64,000 nucleotides of DNA from Salvia splendens (lineage: Eukaryota; Streptophyta; Magnoliopsida; Lamiales; Lamiaceae). Shown piece after piece: positions 11,494 through 22,140 of this stretch (the stretch's first letter is position 1; each line of letters opens with the position of its first letter). The stretch is from contig NW_024598553.1 of the NCBI RefSeq assembly GCF_004379255.2, positions 45,340 to 109,339 of the forward strand. Direction: 5' to 3'. The notes under the pieces are model-generated. The model searched no databases, was not told where the DNA came from, and worked only from the letters and a program-made list of their open reading frames with translations. A program made the translations under genes and the position numbers.

Positions 11494-11867
11494 TGTTATG
11501 GTGTAGGAGTGGAAGAAAGATTGAGAATGAATATGGGAGAATGAAGATGAGAATTGTGTAGTTTGGTGTGAATTTTTGGGTGTGAAAGTGAGGGTATTTA
11601 TAGATGAAAATGTGTATTTGTGGGGAAAAAAAAAATTAAAAAGTGGTAAAAAACGGTAATAAACGGATATATTTTTTTTGAGAAGTGAATTTTTTTTTTA
11701 TTTTTTATCGGTTTTTTAATTAAAAACGATTTTTAATTAAAAAAAAAATTCAAAGGCAACGGCACATCGCCTGCTCTCTGGCACGGACGTGCTCTTCGCA
11801 GCGAGCAGCGCCGTGCCAGCAGCACGGACAGACGAACGCCGTCCGTCCAACGCTGCGCATGCTCTTA

Positions 11868-12241
11868 GACTTGTAAAACATGAAAACGAAAAATGTCGAA
11901 AGTGGAAATGATTTTTAACATTATTCTTTACAAAGCTGAAATGATGGATACCATAGTATAAGGTAATCAATAATTTTCAGTCAATTTCATTTTGTCCTAC
12001 ACTCTTAATCAGTTTTAATTAAAATAACAATGAAATCCGTCTAAATTTTGAAAAATTTCATATGCACAAGTATATCACCCATTATCAAGTCTGTTTAGTC
12101 GATATGATCATTAATTTATTAATTTTATCCGTACATACTAATATCATTAATTTTATAATTTATGTAAAAATTAAGTTCAACTTATAATTTTTTTATACTT
12201 TAAATAAATAAATATAAGAATAGAAATTAAACTTTAGTTCC
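11868..12241. other. AT-rich spacer between two Harbinger elements
   Basis: About 375 bp with no recognisable gene or element end. Confidence 0.5.
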
Positions 12242-12244
12242 TTA

Positions 12245-14173
12245 GAGCATCTCCTATGGCGCCCCTCCGGTAGGACGTCCGGTCGGACACCGGGAAGGGC
12301 GACGGGACGTCCGCCGTTGGGAGGTCGGAGGTCGGATACGGACGTCCCGTGAGGACGTCGGGTGTCCTCGGACATCCCGGCGACGGGCGGGCGGACGTCC
12401 GCCACTGTGGCTTCAACTCGGACGTCCGGTCGGACGTCCCGTTTTTTTTTTTTTTTTTTTTTTGAAACTCTATATATACGGCTCGTTGAATTTTATTTCA
12501 TTCGCACCACTTGCGTTAATAACAAGTTTCTCTCTCTACATCTATAATCTCAAGTATATCTAGAATGTCTAGTGAAAGTGATAGCGAGAATGAGTTGGAG
12601 GTCGCTGTTTCAGGTGCTATACAGAGGCTGCTACAACAGAGGTTGCAGCGGCGGCAGCAGGCGGCGGTACCTCGGCCGATCCATCGTCGAACTCAAGTAC
12701 CCCGTGACCACATTGCTGCACATATTCGGTTGTATGCGGACTACTTCGCTCCGCAACCGCGTTTTGGGGAAGCCTTATTCCGGCGACGCTTTAGGATGCA
12801 TCGTCCGCTGTTTCTGCACATCGTGGGTGCTTTAGAGAGTAGATACCTGTTTTTTAGGATCAGAGAGGATGCAGCTGGCAAACCCGGACTCACGCCCTTG
12901 CAGAAGTGCACTGTCGCAATCAGACAACTGGCGTATGGAGGCGCGGCCGACATGTTCGACGAGTACCTCCACATTGGCGAGTCGACAGCAGTCGAGTGTC
13001 TGCAAAATTTTTGCGCGGGCGTGAGAGCGATATTCGGGGAGCGGTATCTTCGGAGTCCGAGCCCCGAAGACTGCCAGATGCTGATAGATATGCATGGGTC
13101 GGTGCACGGGTTCCCTGGGATGTTGGGCAGCATAGATTGTATGCACTGGGAGTGGAAGAACTGCCCCGCCGCCTGGAAGGGGATGTACACTACCGGCTTC
13201 AAAGCCAAGCATCCCACGATGATCCTTGAAGCTGTAGCTGACTACCGGTTGTGGATATGGCATGCTTATTTTGGAGTCGCCGGGTCCAACAACGACATCA
13301 ACGTTCTCCAGTCGTCGCCCCTGTTCAACGATCAGTGCAATGGCGTTGGTCCCGCCATCAGTTTCGTCGCCAACGGCAACCAGCATAATATGGGGTACTA
13401 TTTGGCAGATGGGATATACCCAAACTGGCCTGTCTTTGTGAAGTCAATCAAGCATGCGACCGGACAAAAGAAGACATACTTTGCGAGCCGTCAGGAAGCA
13501 GCGCGCAAGGATGTGGAGCGGGCATTTGGTGTGCTCCAGAGTCGGTGGGCGGTAGTGAAGGGTCCTGCACGGCAGTGGTATATTCCCAACATCGGCGATG
13601 TCATGTACGCATGTATCATAATGCACAACATGATTGTCGAAAATGAAGCTGCGGAACTGACTCAGTGGACCAATGAAGATGATACGGGTGCAGGTCCAAG
13701 TCACGGCGTGGCCACCGCGAATGTGAATATGGGGGTACCTCATGGAGAGGTCGAGCGGCTGCGTGCATTTGCCGACATGCGGCAAACAGATGCCCATATT
13801 CGACTTCAGCAAGATATTATCGAAGAGGTTTGGACTCGGAGGGGTTGACGTGATAATGTATGAATTTTTTTTTATTAGTGTGTAATTTTTTTTTTCGAAT
13901 CATGTATGTTTTTTTCCGATAAAGTTGTTAATTTTTCCCGTTCGTATTCTCGGTCAAATTTTATTTCCGTAAACGTAAATTGTTTTATTTGTGAATTTAT
14001 GATTTTTTTTATTGCGGGATGTCCTAGTGGGAAGGGCGATGGGAAGGGCGGATATGCATGGGATGTCCTAGTGATGTGGCAGTGGGGTGGGATGTCCTAG
14101 TGACGTGGCAGGAGGTGTTTTTGGGATGTCCTAGTGGATGTCCGAGTGGGATGTCCGCCCACTGGAGATGCTC
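12245..14173 (+). mobile_element. PIF/Harbinger element with intact DDE transposase
   Basis: 1929 bp, flanked by TTA at 12242-12244 and 14174-14176. The terminal inverted repeat is GAGCATCTCC on the left and GGAGATGCTC on the right, with GC-rich GGACGTCC and GGGATGTCC subterminal repeats. It contains one gene, the HARBI1-type transposase, and no ORF1, so it would need an ORF1 protein in trans. It lies directly upstream of ELF4; the right target copy is 256 bp before the ELF4 start codon. Confidence 0.92.
12565..13848 (+). CDS. HARBI1-like PIF/Harbinger DDE transposase, intact
   Basis: Uninterrupted 427-aa frame from ATG 12565. The N-terminus is acidic and then Gln/Arg-rich (LLQQRLQRRQQ). A helical region MHRPLFLHIVGALE follows. 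The DDE_Tnp_4 catalytic domain has first Asp in GSIDCMHWEW, second Asp in GSNNDINVL, and Glu in RKDVERAFGVLQ. The conserved YYLADGIYPNWPVFVKSI, YACIIMHNMIVENE and C-terminal DIIEEVWTRR are all present. Length and motifs fit an active family member. It is an endonuclease/transposase that cuts at terminal repeats and targets TTA/TAA sites in the nucleus, normally together with an ORF1 Myb-like partner. That partner is not encoded in this element; degraded versions lie in neighbouring elements. Confidence 0.93.
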   Translation: MSSESDSENELEVAVSGAIQRLLQQRLQRRQQAAVPRPIHRRTQVPRDHIAAHIRLYADYFAPQPRFGEALFRRRFRMHRPLFLHIVGALESRYLFFRIREDAAGKPGLTPLQKCTVAIRQLAYGGAADMFDEYLHIGESTAVECLQNFCAGVRAIFGERYLRSPSPEDCQMLIDMHGSVHGFPGMLGSIDCMHWEWKNCPAAWKGMYTTGFKAKHPTMILEAVADYRLWIWHAYFGVAGSNNDINVLQSSPLFNDQCNGVGPAISFVANGNQHNMGYYLADGIYPNWPVFVKSIKHATGQKKTYFASRQEAARKDVERAFGVLQSRWAVVKGPARQWYIPNIGDVMYACIIMHNMIVENEAAELTQWTNEDDTGAGPSHGVATANVNMGVPHGEVERLRAFADMRQTDAHIRLQQDIIEEVWTRRG

Positions 14174-14176
14174 TTA

Positions 14177-14431
14177 TACTAATACTATAAATTAAAACGA
14201 GAATGATGTTATAATATTTTCGTGTATAATTAGAATGACAGGATAAGGACTTCAAAATTCAAATAATGTAAAATCTGAAAAACATTGTTTTGGTCAAAAA
14301 GAAAAATGATTATAAAATAAATAACCGCCATGGCTTTTCACCGCCTAATTCAACGGATCCTTTGAATATGCAATATGGGAACCTCAAAATACCACCAAAC
14401 CAAAATCTCAGTCCCTTGATCCTCCTCCGCA
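14177..14431 (+). promoter_or_regulatory. Short ELF4 upstream region next to Harbinger
   Basis: Only 255 bp separate the transposon's target copy from the ELF4 ATG. The stretch is AT-rich with a C-rich leader (14330-14430). I looked for the evening element AAAATATCT and for CACGTG and saw neither, so any distal clock elements lie beyond or within the transposon. Confidence 0.5.
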
Positions 14432-14794
14432 ATGAACGACGCCTCCAATTTGCTCATCTCCGCCGCGAACCACAGATTTTCCGACGGCGAGGACGCAGCT
14501 GCAGAGGACGAAGAAGAAGACGAGGACGATCTGTGCGACGTTGAGGCATGGGAAACCCTAACCAAGAGCTTCGGCGAGGTTCAATCGGTGCTCGATCGCA
14601 ACCGCCGCCTAATTCAGCTGGTTAACGACAACCACCGCTCCAAACTTCCCGATAATCTGGCCAAAAACGTCGCTCTCATATGCGAGATCAACGATAACAT
14701 GGCCAGAGTCGTCCGTCAATACTCTGGTCTCTCCGCCACCTTGTCCGCCGCTGTTGTTCGTCGGCGGCGCGAAGGAGATCGAATATTGAAGTAA
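14432..14794 (+). CDS. ELF4: EARLY FLOWERING 4 (ELF4), evening-complex clock protein
   Basis: Single-exon 120-aa protein, as expected for the ELF4 family (about 110-125 aa, intronless). An acidic N-terminus (EDAAAEDEEEDEDD) is followed by the DUF1313/ELF4 domain, about residues 38-108: DVEAWETLTKSFGEVQSVL, DRNRRLIQLVNDNH, LPDNLAKNVALICEINDNMA, VVRQYSGLSATLS. This domain forms a two-helix coiled coil that binds ELF3. ELF4, ELF3 and LUX form the evening complex, which represses PIF and PRR genes at dusk. It is convergent with the cyclophilin gene, whose stop codon lies about 450 bp downstream. An intact Harbinger transposon sits about 260 bp upstream. Confidence 0.94.
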   Translation: MNDASNLLISAANHRFSDGEDAAAEDEEEDEDDLCDVEAWETLTKSFGEVQSVLDRNRRLIQLVNDNHRSKLPDNLAKNVALICEINDNMARVVRQYSGLSATLSAAVVRRRREGDRILK

Positions 14795-15247
14795 TCTGCA
14801 GTCTACTCTTTTTTAATTGACAAACTTAGTATGGTTGCTGATTGAATTGTGACGATTTTTACTGTTGTGTTGTGTTTTGTGGTGAGCTATGGCCAGCCTA
14901 CCCAATTTTGCAATAATGATGTACATATGCAATGTTTTGAAAGACTTTGTTTTTTTCTTTTTGGAAAGGAAAATATTTTTTCTCCTAGCTTTAGTTTTAG
15001 AAGAAGAATAGTGGAAAAGTGCTTGTGCTAATGCAGGTTAACGAAATCATCAGGTTAATTTCATAAATTCATATTATCATTGTACGAAGTAGAGCATAAA
15101 AGCTCTTCTATCTAATAAAGAAAAATCAAATTTATGTTTAAAATTGGAAGGTTTGGCCGATAACTTGAGCATTCAAACTCACAAAATTTCTAAGATAAAA
15201 CCATAAAACTTTTGAGTCTTGGTGCATCTAACATGCATAAAAAGTGA

Positions 15248-17932
15248 TCACATTGGGAGTTCACCACTATCTACAATCACAACTTTGCTTTTGGGTGTGC
15301 CGCTCTGATTGCCTTCAGCTTCAATCTTGTACACCACATCCATCCCGGACAGCACCTTTCCAAATACGACGTGCCGGCCATCTAACCTGAGACACGGCAA
15401 CAAGTAACTTGTTGATTTGCAAGAATTGGAACTAGGACTTAGTTTTCAGATCTGATGGGTGTATTGTGCATTTCGTACTGAAAACAAAATTATCCTTGGC
15501 AGCTGCAAATCCAGGTGGAAATTGTACTCAAATAAAAGCCAATTGTCATTCCGAAGATTTCCGATTGCCAACATAAGGTTTCAGTACCAAGCATAGATTT
15601 GTAAACAAACTCAATTTATTGGGTACTAAAATGTCCTTGTGGAGAAAGTATGAGGCGATTCTGAAAACAAACGCATTATTTTCGTCTAGACAGTAATATT
15701 CCATATTTACTCTACTGAATATGATAACGTACCAGCTGGTTGTCACAGTAGTGATGAAGAACTGGGAACCATTAGTGTCAGGGCCAGCGTTTGCCATCGA
15801 TAGGAGTCCTGTAAAGCACACAGATGATAGAAGTTGTTAAGATAACGACATGTTCAATCTTCTTCGTCAATTAGATTAGCAAAAGAATAGCAAGATATAC
15901 CAGGTCCTGTGTGTTTGATCTTAAAGTTTTCATCAGCGAACTTCTCCCCGTAGATTGATTCTCCACCTCTTCCATCGCCTAGAGTAAAGTCGCCTCCTTG
16001 AAGCATGAAGCTGGGTATAATCCTGTGGAATGTACTTCCCTTGTAATGCAAAGGCTTCCCGTGTTTTCCAATGCCCTTCTCACCTGAATTTAGACAAAAT
16101 AAGATTGCCTCACACAAAGAAGCATTCAGCAACTCACTCAAAATGGCTGATAAAAGATTCTTTAAGTTTAGTAGACCATAGTCAATAACTTACGTGCCTA
16201 AGATACTGAACAGAATTATGAAGCTATCAAACTAAAACACAAATCAACAGGGACTCTGTGGGTCATCCGGTTGAGATACTGACATGGTACGCAGAAACAA
16301 GAAAAAGAAGACAAAAGTGCTGTACCTGTGCACAGAGCTCTAAAATTTTCTGCGAGACAAAATAATCAAAAGTCAGTTAGATAAATAGTTGAAAATTGCT
16401 CAGGAAGCCGAAGCAATCCCGGAAAGCTAATCATACCTGCTGTCTTTGGAACAGTTTTCCCAAAGAGACCCATAGTGATGCGTCCTAAGAACATATACTC
16501 TCGTATTAGTCAAGGCAACAGTAAACTAATAAACATAATTTTTTTCATTTAAACACATGGATGCGTGAATCTGAATATAAACTACCTAGTATCTAGTAGC
16601 ATACATCATGTTATGGGTGGTGCAATGATGAATTGACTTCTAGGGCATGTGGCAGTTTGTTAAGATTAAAGGTTAGTGGATATGCTGAATGCGTAAGGGT
16701 GTGATGAATGTGGTTATGGGGGAATGGTCCCCATAAAACAAGCAAGAATCTTACGTATATTACCATTCTCATGCTTACAAACTATAGTTGTTTTGAAGTT
16801 TCTTTATCACCATCACAGACAAACTTCACTACCAACCTGGACCAAAATCCTAAATACAGTTAAACTCACATGTTCTCTACTCTTCTACTACTCCCATAAA
16901 TCAGACTTCATAGCCAAAACTCATGACTTTCTAAGCACCTGTGTAAGAACCTGTGTTCCTTATCTATATCTACTCTGAATCAGAGCATAGTGGTGATCTT
17001 CCCTTTAAAGTTTTCTTGTGTGACAACAATGTTCTCCATTTTATATTCTTTATCTGTCTTGTAACTTGTTTCACATACTCTCCAACTAAGTCTATATGTA
17101 GCTACAAAGACCTAGATGCACAAATAACTCTAGTGTGATGCAGACCACTTCAACTATTCTGTATACAATCCCTAATTTATGATGTTTGGTGATTGACATG
17201 GACATAATACAGTCGCAATGGTTATGTGGCATGATGCTTTGCAAAACTATGAGACGTAACACTGCTCTAAAAATTAGATTTGAAAATCCGATGTACATAA
17301 ATATCATAGAATTGGAGAAAGCCAGTGCACGATGGCTAGCAAAAATAAGAGAGAAAACACTACATCGCAAAATAGATTCAAATATCCAATATCCAAAACT
17401 ATTATAGAACTAGAGTATACCAGCAGGTTTGCCATCAATCTCAACATCAAAGTAAACCTTATGAGTCACTTCTTTCAATTTTTCCTGGGATTGCTTTGCC
17501 TGCAGGAGAAATCAATGACAATGCCCTTCATACGCATAAAATTAACAGAACGATAACGAAAAAGACACTGCCACGGATATCTCATAGCAGAATACACAAA
17601 ACTCAAGATCTCCAGGTGCGATATGAGAAATGATATACACACTTATTTCATAGAACAAAAGTTTTCCCCCAAATTTGAATTATACTCATAGCAGAAACAA
17701 AAGGTTAAAATCGAAGATTTCTAAATCAAATCAGTCACGAACAGGCACCGAGAGGGAGAACAACAGCAAAGTACAACGGATTTCTCAAGAATTAAAAATT
17801 ATTTAAAATAATAAAACAAACAATAGTGAAAAGGAATAAAATTAAAAAAAATTGAAGAATAACCTGTGCAAGAGAGAAGCTGAGACAGATTAGCAAAGTG
17901 AAGAGGGGATGTAGTCTCTGATTTGCCGCCAT
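15248..17932 (-). CDS. CYP20-1: Secretory-pathway cyclophilin (peptidyl-prolyl isomerase), CYP20-1 type
   Basis: Seven exons read leftwards with GT-AG introns: 17932-17864, 17499-17421, 16484-16437, 16349-16326, 16083-15901, 15808-15733, 15386-15248; 205 aa. An N-terminal signal peptide ([18 protein letters not shown]...AQ) leads to a full cyclophilin domain. Active-site motifs are [15 protein letters not shown] (catalytic Arg, Gln, Phe), [17 protein letters not shown] and [11 protein letters not shown] with the Trp of the cyclosporin pocket. The C-terminal SGELPM end is family-typical. The enzyme isomerises X-Pro bonds, probably in the ER or secretory route; Arabidopsis CYP20-1 (ROC7, At5g58710) is the closest relative I recognise, and CYP19-4 is a close paralogue. 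The sequence shows no breaks. Confidence 0.95.
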
Positions 17933-18508
17933 TTCTGTTCTGATCGAGGTTTTCCTTCAGCTTTAGTTACTCAGCTCAGAAGAAGTGAGAACTGGCGATT
18001 TTAAATTAATCGTTTCTCTGTTAGCGTCATAAGATGGGGTTTCTTCCAATGGCGTAACGACACGTCTGCTCATTACTTACCCTAAATTAATTAATTAAAC
18101 TATAAATATTTCTCCTAAATTTATCGACTCTAATGATTCATACCCCTAAATAAATAAGTTTTGTGCTTGAGTTAATGTACCTCACCTAAATCTTTGATTT
18201 ATCAACTCTAATTATTACTAATTATTATAATGGTAATAAATTCCACAAAATAATTATAGTAGGAGTATGTCATATAAAAAAAACTCTTGATAGTGAATAT
18301 AAATTCAATAAATTATATAAAATCGAAATTTAACAAGAGTAGTGATAAACGTACATAAATTATAGTAGTTTATTATTATTTTTAAATAAATTAGTATATT
18401 ACACATTTAGCCTTCAAATAAATATGAGAAAAAGTTATGCATTTTTCTCTCCTCTCTTCCATATTTTTGGTAGAAACGTGGGTGCAGCATTTTCACATCT
18501 CTCTCTCC
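17933..18508. other. Cyclophilin upstream region
   Basis: About 575 bp of AT-rich sequence upstream of the cyclophilin ATG, with a pyrimidine-rich leader on the minus strand. No other gene seen. Confidence 0.5.
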
Positions 18509-18511
18509 TTA

Positions 18512-20478
18512 GGCTATCGACTACGCTGTCACTATACCGTCTCTTAACCGTCCCTTAAACTACTATTTGAGGGCCTCATTGTCCTTTTTTACTCTATCCT
18601 TTAACTAAGGGATCCGTCCCTTAAATTACTATTCATTCAATTTTATTTTTTTTTATTTCCAACCAAATTCAATTAATAAAAACACACTTCATTAAATAAA
18701 ATAAACTTACAACATAAAATTCGTAAAAAAAAACATAATTTAATAATTTCTTAAAAAATAAAAATACATAATTTAATAATTTTCTCTGCTAAAATTTGCC
18801 CAAATGTGCTCAATTAGATCCTCTTGGAGTTGGGTGTGAGCGCTAGAGTCGCGTGTCCTTGCACGAATAGATAACCGGTCTTGTATAGACGGATGCTCTC
18901 CACTTCGAGGCGGACTACTTGCGGTTAAGCTTCCGGGGGATTCGGGGTCGAACCAATTTCCCGCCTCGGGTCCTTCGTCTTGGACAATCATGTTGTGCAA
19001 GATTATGCACGTATACATGATGTCGACCATGCTCTCCATGAACCACGAACGAGCTGGAGCTTTGATGATGTAGAAGCGCGCTTGGAGAACCCCGAACGCC
19101 CTCACCACATCCTTGCGAGCAGCCTCATGCTTCTGCGCAAAAAGAGCCTGCTTTGGGTTCACAGGCCTGCTGCACGTCTTCACGAAGGTCGGCCACTTCG
19201 GGTAGATGCCGTCGGCGAGATAGTACCCCATTTTATACAGCCGGTTGTTGGCGACGAAGTTGATGGCCGGCGCTTTACCGTCCAAAACTTCGGTAAAGAG
19301 GTCGGACTGGCGGAGCACGTTTACGTCGTTGTTCGACCTGGGGATCTTGAAGTACGCGTGCCAGATTCAAAGCCGGTAGTCGGCAACGGCCTCGAGTACA
19401 ACGGTTGGGTGGGTGCCTTTGTGGCTGGCCGCTCGTGTAGGACCCCCTCCACGCCACCGGGCAATTCTTCCATTGCCAGTACATGCAATCGACACTGCCA
19501 AGCATCCCGGGGAATCCGTGCACTTAATCGTGCAGGTTGAGGAGGAATTGACAATCGGTCTTGTTTGGCCTCCGGAGAAATTCGTCGGTGAAGGCTGCCC
19601 GGACGCCTTTGCAGAATTTGAGCAAGCACGCATGCCCAGTGGTGTCTCCGATGTGGAGGTATTCGTCGAACATGTCGGTCGTTTGTCTAGTCGCAAGTTG
19701 ACGGATTGTTGCAGTACATTTCTGCAGCGTCGTGTGGCTGGGACAGCCGACCGCGTCGAACCCTTCTCGGAAGAACTCTTCCCGGGCCGCCAAAGTATTC
19801 ACGATGTGGAGAAATAGCGGTTTCCCCATGCTGAAACGGCGACAGAAGTAGGTATCTCCCCAAACCGGGTTATCGCAGAAGTAGTAGCGTACTAACCTTG
19901 CGGCGGCTTCCTCCCGGTTACGATGGATGTACGTCCGGGAATGTCGTTGGGGCGACGCGGCTTCCTCCGCCTCCCGGCGTCGATCTTATTCAAGTGATTG
20001 TTCCATTATTTGGCGCATTTGCTCAAAAGGATCCATTAGTTTGAGTTGATTTGAGATGGAAATTGGAGTGGATATAGAGAGGATTTGAGAGGAATAGATG
20101 TGTGTTTGTGTGTGAAATGAGGTATGAAATATGAGTATTTATAGAGTAAAGAAATTAAAAACAAATTGAAAAACGGATAAAAAAACGGTAACATTACCGT
20201 TTGATTTTTTTTAATATTTAAATTCGAATTTAAAAAAAATGAATTATTGCGTCAGCGTGACGAAACCACTTGCGGGCCAGCGAGTGGGCGTCACGCATGG
20301 CCTGGGAGCTCACCACGTCTCCTCGGCGCGTGGCAAGACGTCGCGTCGCGACATGACGGGTCTCAGGACGGTACTGGGACGGGCTGGGGACGGAACGATC
20401 TGCTCTAAGGCGTCCCGCCTCGGTTCTGTCCCTCCGTGACGGAACGCGGGACGGTGATGGGACGCTTAGTAGATGCTC
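18512..20478 (-). mobile_element. PIF/Harbinger element with dead DDE transposase
   Basis: 1967 bp, flanked by TTA at 18509-18511 and 20479-20481. The ends are diverged: GGCTATCGACTACGC on the left; GAGCATCTACTAAGCG as reverse complement of the right. It encodes one minus-strand HARBI1-type gene and no ORF1. Confidence 0.82.
18773..20036 (-). pseudogene. HARBI1-like transposase pseudogene
   Basis: Minus-strand gene from ATG 20036 (MDPFEQMRQIMEQSLE). An in-frame TAA follows at once. The conserved [64 protein letters not shown] and YTCIILHNMIV blocks follow. A second TAA comes after LLNLHD (about 19524), and a frameshift near 19320-19450 separates the block before the second Asp. The catalytic Glu of the usual DVERAFGVLQ is Val here (KDVVRAFGVLQ). 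The gene is therefore inactive for several reasons. Confidence 0.87.
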
Positions 20479-20633
20479 TTATTCTTCCATAATTTTACCG
20501 AGAATTATGTGTGTTGTTTTCTCATATCTGCGGGATGGTGACGGGATCTGCGGGATGGTGACGGGATGCGTAGTGAATGCTATTATTCTTCCATAATTTT
20601 ACCGAGAATCATGTGTGTTGTTTTCTCATATCT
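20479..20633. repeat. Duplicated flank plus Harbinger end
   Basis: TTATTCTTCCATAATTTTAC through CTCATATCT occurs at 20479-20529 and again at 20583-20633 with one difference. Between them lies GCGGGATGGTGACGGGAT (twice) and GCGTAGTGAATGCTA, a diverged copy of the Harbinger right end. The duplication unit is about 104 bp. Confidence 0.8.
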
Positions 20634-21313
20634 CTCTCTTCCATATTTTTAGTTTGCAATGTTAACAACTTCTTTCTCCTCATCCGTGATTTTCCATTTG
20701 ATCTTTAAAGTTCCACGCTCTCTTCTCACTTCCTTGGTAGGAAAAATGAAACTTTCAAATTAAAGGTTTTATAGATTTAGAAGATATTTTATAAATTTAG
20801 AAAAATATTAGATATTATTACGACGCGATTCATTTTTACCAACTCTTCTTCCTCCCCTTTTCATCTTACCATAAATTTATTTTTAACTTTTATTCTTCTT
20901 TTTTGTTACGTTCATTAATTATGAAGATTAAAATATTACTCCGTAATAAGATTATCAAGTGTTAATTATAGAGTATTGAATTACTTTGCCAGATATACTA
21001 TACTCATGTAACATTAATGAATGAAGATTCTTGTTAAAGTACATGAAATATTAATTAATAATAATTACTTATAATTAACTCATTAAAGAAATATATATGT
21101 AAGTTATTTTATTCATAACCATCTTAAAATATAAACAAAAATATTTCATTAAAATAATCAATTGAAAATGAATGAAATGAATAGAAAACTAGAAACTAAA
21201 CTTAAACAAAATTGAAATAAAACATAATGAATCCAAATTGATAACATGGATATTGGCGTGAAGAAGATTCATCATTGTCAAAGATGATCTTCTCCTTCTC
21301 CTTCAGGTCATGG
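20634..21313. other. AT-rich spacer left of the retrotransposon
   Basis: No complete gene or element seen. The last 115 bases (21204-21318) read on the minus strand are open and may be the end of a host coding stretch cut by the retrotransposon (see findings). Confidence 0.45.
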
Positions 21314-21318
21314 CACAT
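21314..21318. repeat. Target-site duplication CACAT, left copy
   Basis: CACAT directly before the left LTR; the identical five bases follow the right LTR at 32616-32620. Confidence 0.93.
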
Positions 21319-22121
21319 TGATGGATCCGTGAATTTCTGATGTTAGTAAAAGCTGGTAGAGAATGAAACTACAACACACAGAATTTACGTGGTTCGATTT
21401 ACTGAAGTAAATCTACGTCCACGGGAAGAAGGGAGGGCAAGATTGTATTGCTTGATCTGGGATTACAGCTTACAACACAGACTTGCTATATGATTTTATC
21501 TCTAGAGAGCTTAACCTTCTTCTATCTGATCTAAGTTCTATTTATATCTTGAACTAAGATCGTGGCTTGCATCACCACCCTAAGTCGTGGATGTCGTGTA
21601 GGTCATGGCCTAAGATCGTGGATGTAGCGTAGGTCATGGCCTACGATCGTGGCCTGAGTTGACACCACGTGGTAGTGGGTGTGTTGGACATCCTGTATGG
21701 GTCCACTAACTCCTTGTTCGGTCGAATACTGAGACCGAACTGCTTTGGTTGCCGATCTGAGAGTAGAGCTTGATGCCGACCTGAGAGCAGAGCTTGATTG
21801 GATGGCTTTTACCGAGCTGTAGGCTGAGGCCGAACTCTTTGGTAATGCCGAACTCATACTCCTGCTTTGGTTGCCGATCTGAGAGCAGAGCTTGATAGGT
21901 TGGCTTTTACCGAGCTGTAGGCTGAGGCCGAACTCTTTGGTAATGCCGAACTCATACTCCTGCTTTGGTTGCCGATCTGAGAGCAGAGCTTGATAGGTTG
22001 GCTTTTACCGAGCTGTAGGCTGAGGCCGAACTCTTTGGTAATGCCGAACTCATACTCTTCCTTGGGCTTTGGGCTGATGGGCCGTCATTGCTGTTGGGCT
22101 TGTTTAGTACGCACCCCATCA
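21319..22121 (-). repeat. 3' LTR of the complete retrotransposon
   Basis: 803 bp, TG...CA. It contains about three tandem 99-bp units (21760-22060) built on TTGCCGATCTGAGAGCAGAG and CGAGCTGTAGGCTGAGGCCG. Confidence 0.95.
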
Positions 22122-22140
22122 CTACCCCCCCCGAAAAGCG
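22122..22140 (-). promoter_or_regulatory. Polypurine tract for plus-strand priming
   Basis: Read on the minus strand, the bases just before the 3' LTR are CGCTTTTC then eight G and TAG. A purine run directly against the 3' LTR is the expected plus-strand primer. The third copy has the same tract next to 62735. Confidence 0.8.

Larger units (their letters stand above)
10205..11864 (-). mobile_element. PIF/Harbinger element with ORF1 only
   Basis: 1660 bp, flanked by TTA on both sides (10202-10204 and 11865-11867). Terminal inverted repeats begin GAGCATCCACAACCGTGCTC on the left and GAGCATGCGCAGCG on the reverse complement of the right end. It encodes only a SANT/Myb-like ORF1 on the minus strand. 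No DDE transposase is present, so it depends on one supplied elsewhere. The intact DDE-only element at 12245-14173 shares GAGCATC ends and lies 380 bp away. Confidence 0.88.

Noticed and set aside
12741..13812. Minus-strand frames of 122-184 residues
   Set aside because: Complement of the intact transposase at 12565-13848.
14177..14431. Evening element or G-box upstream of ELF4
   Set aside because: Searched by eye on both strands; AAAATATCT and CACGTG not found.
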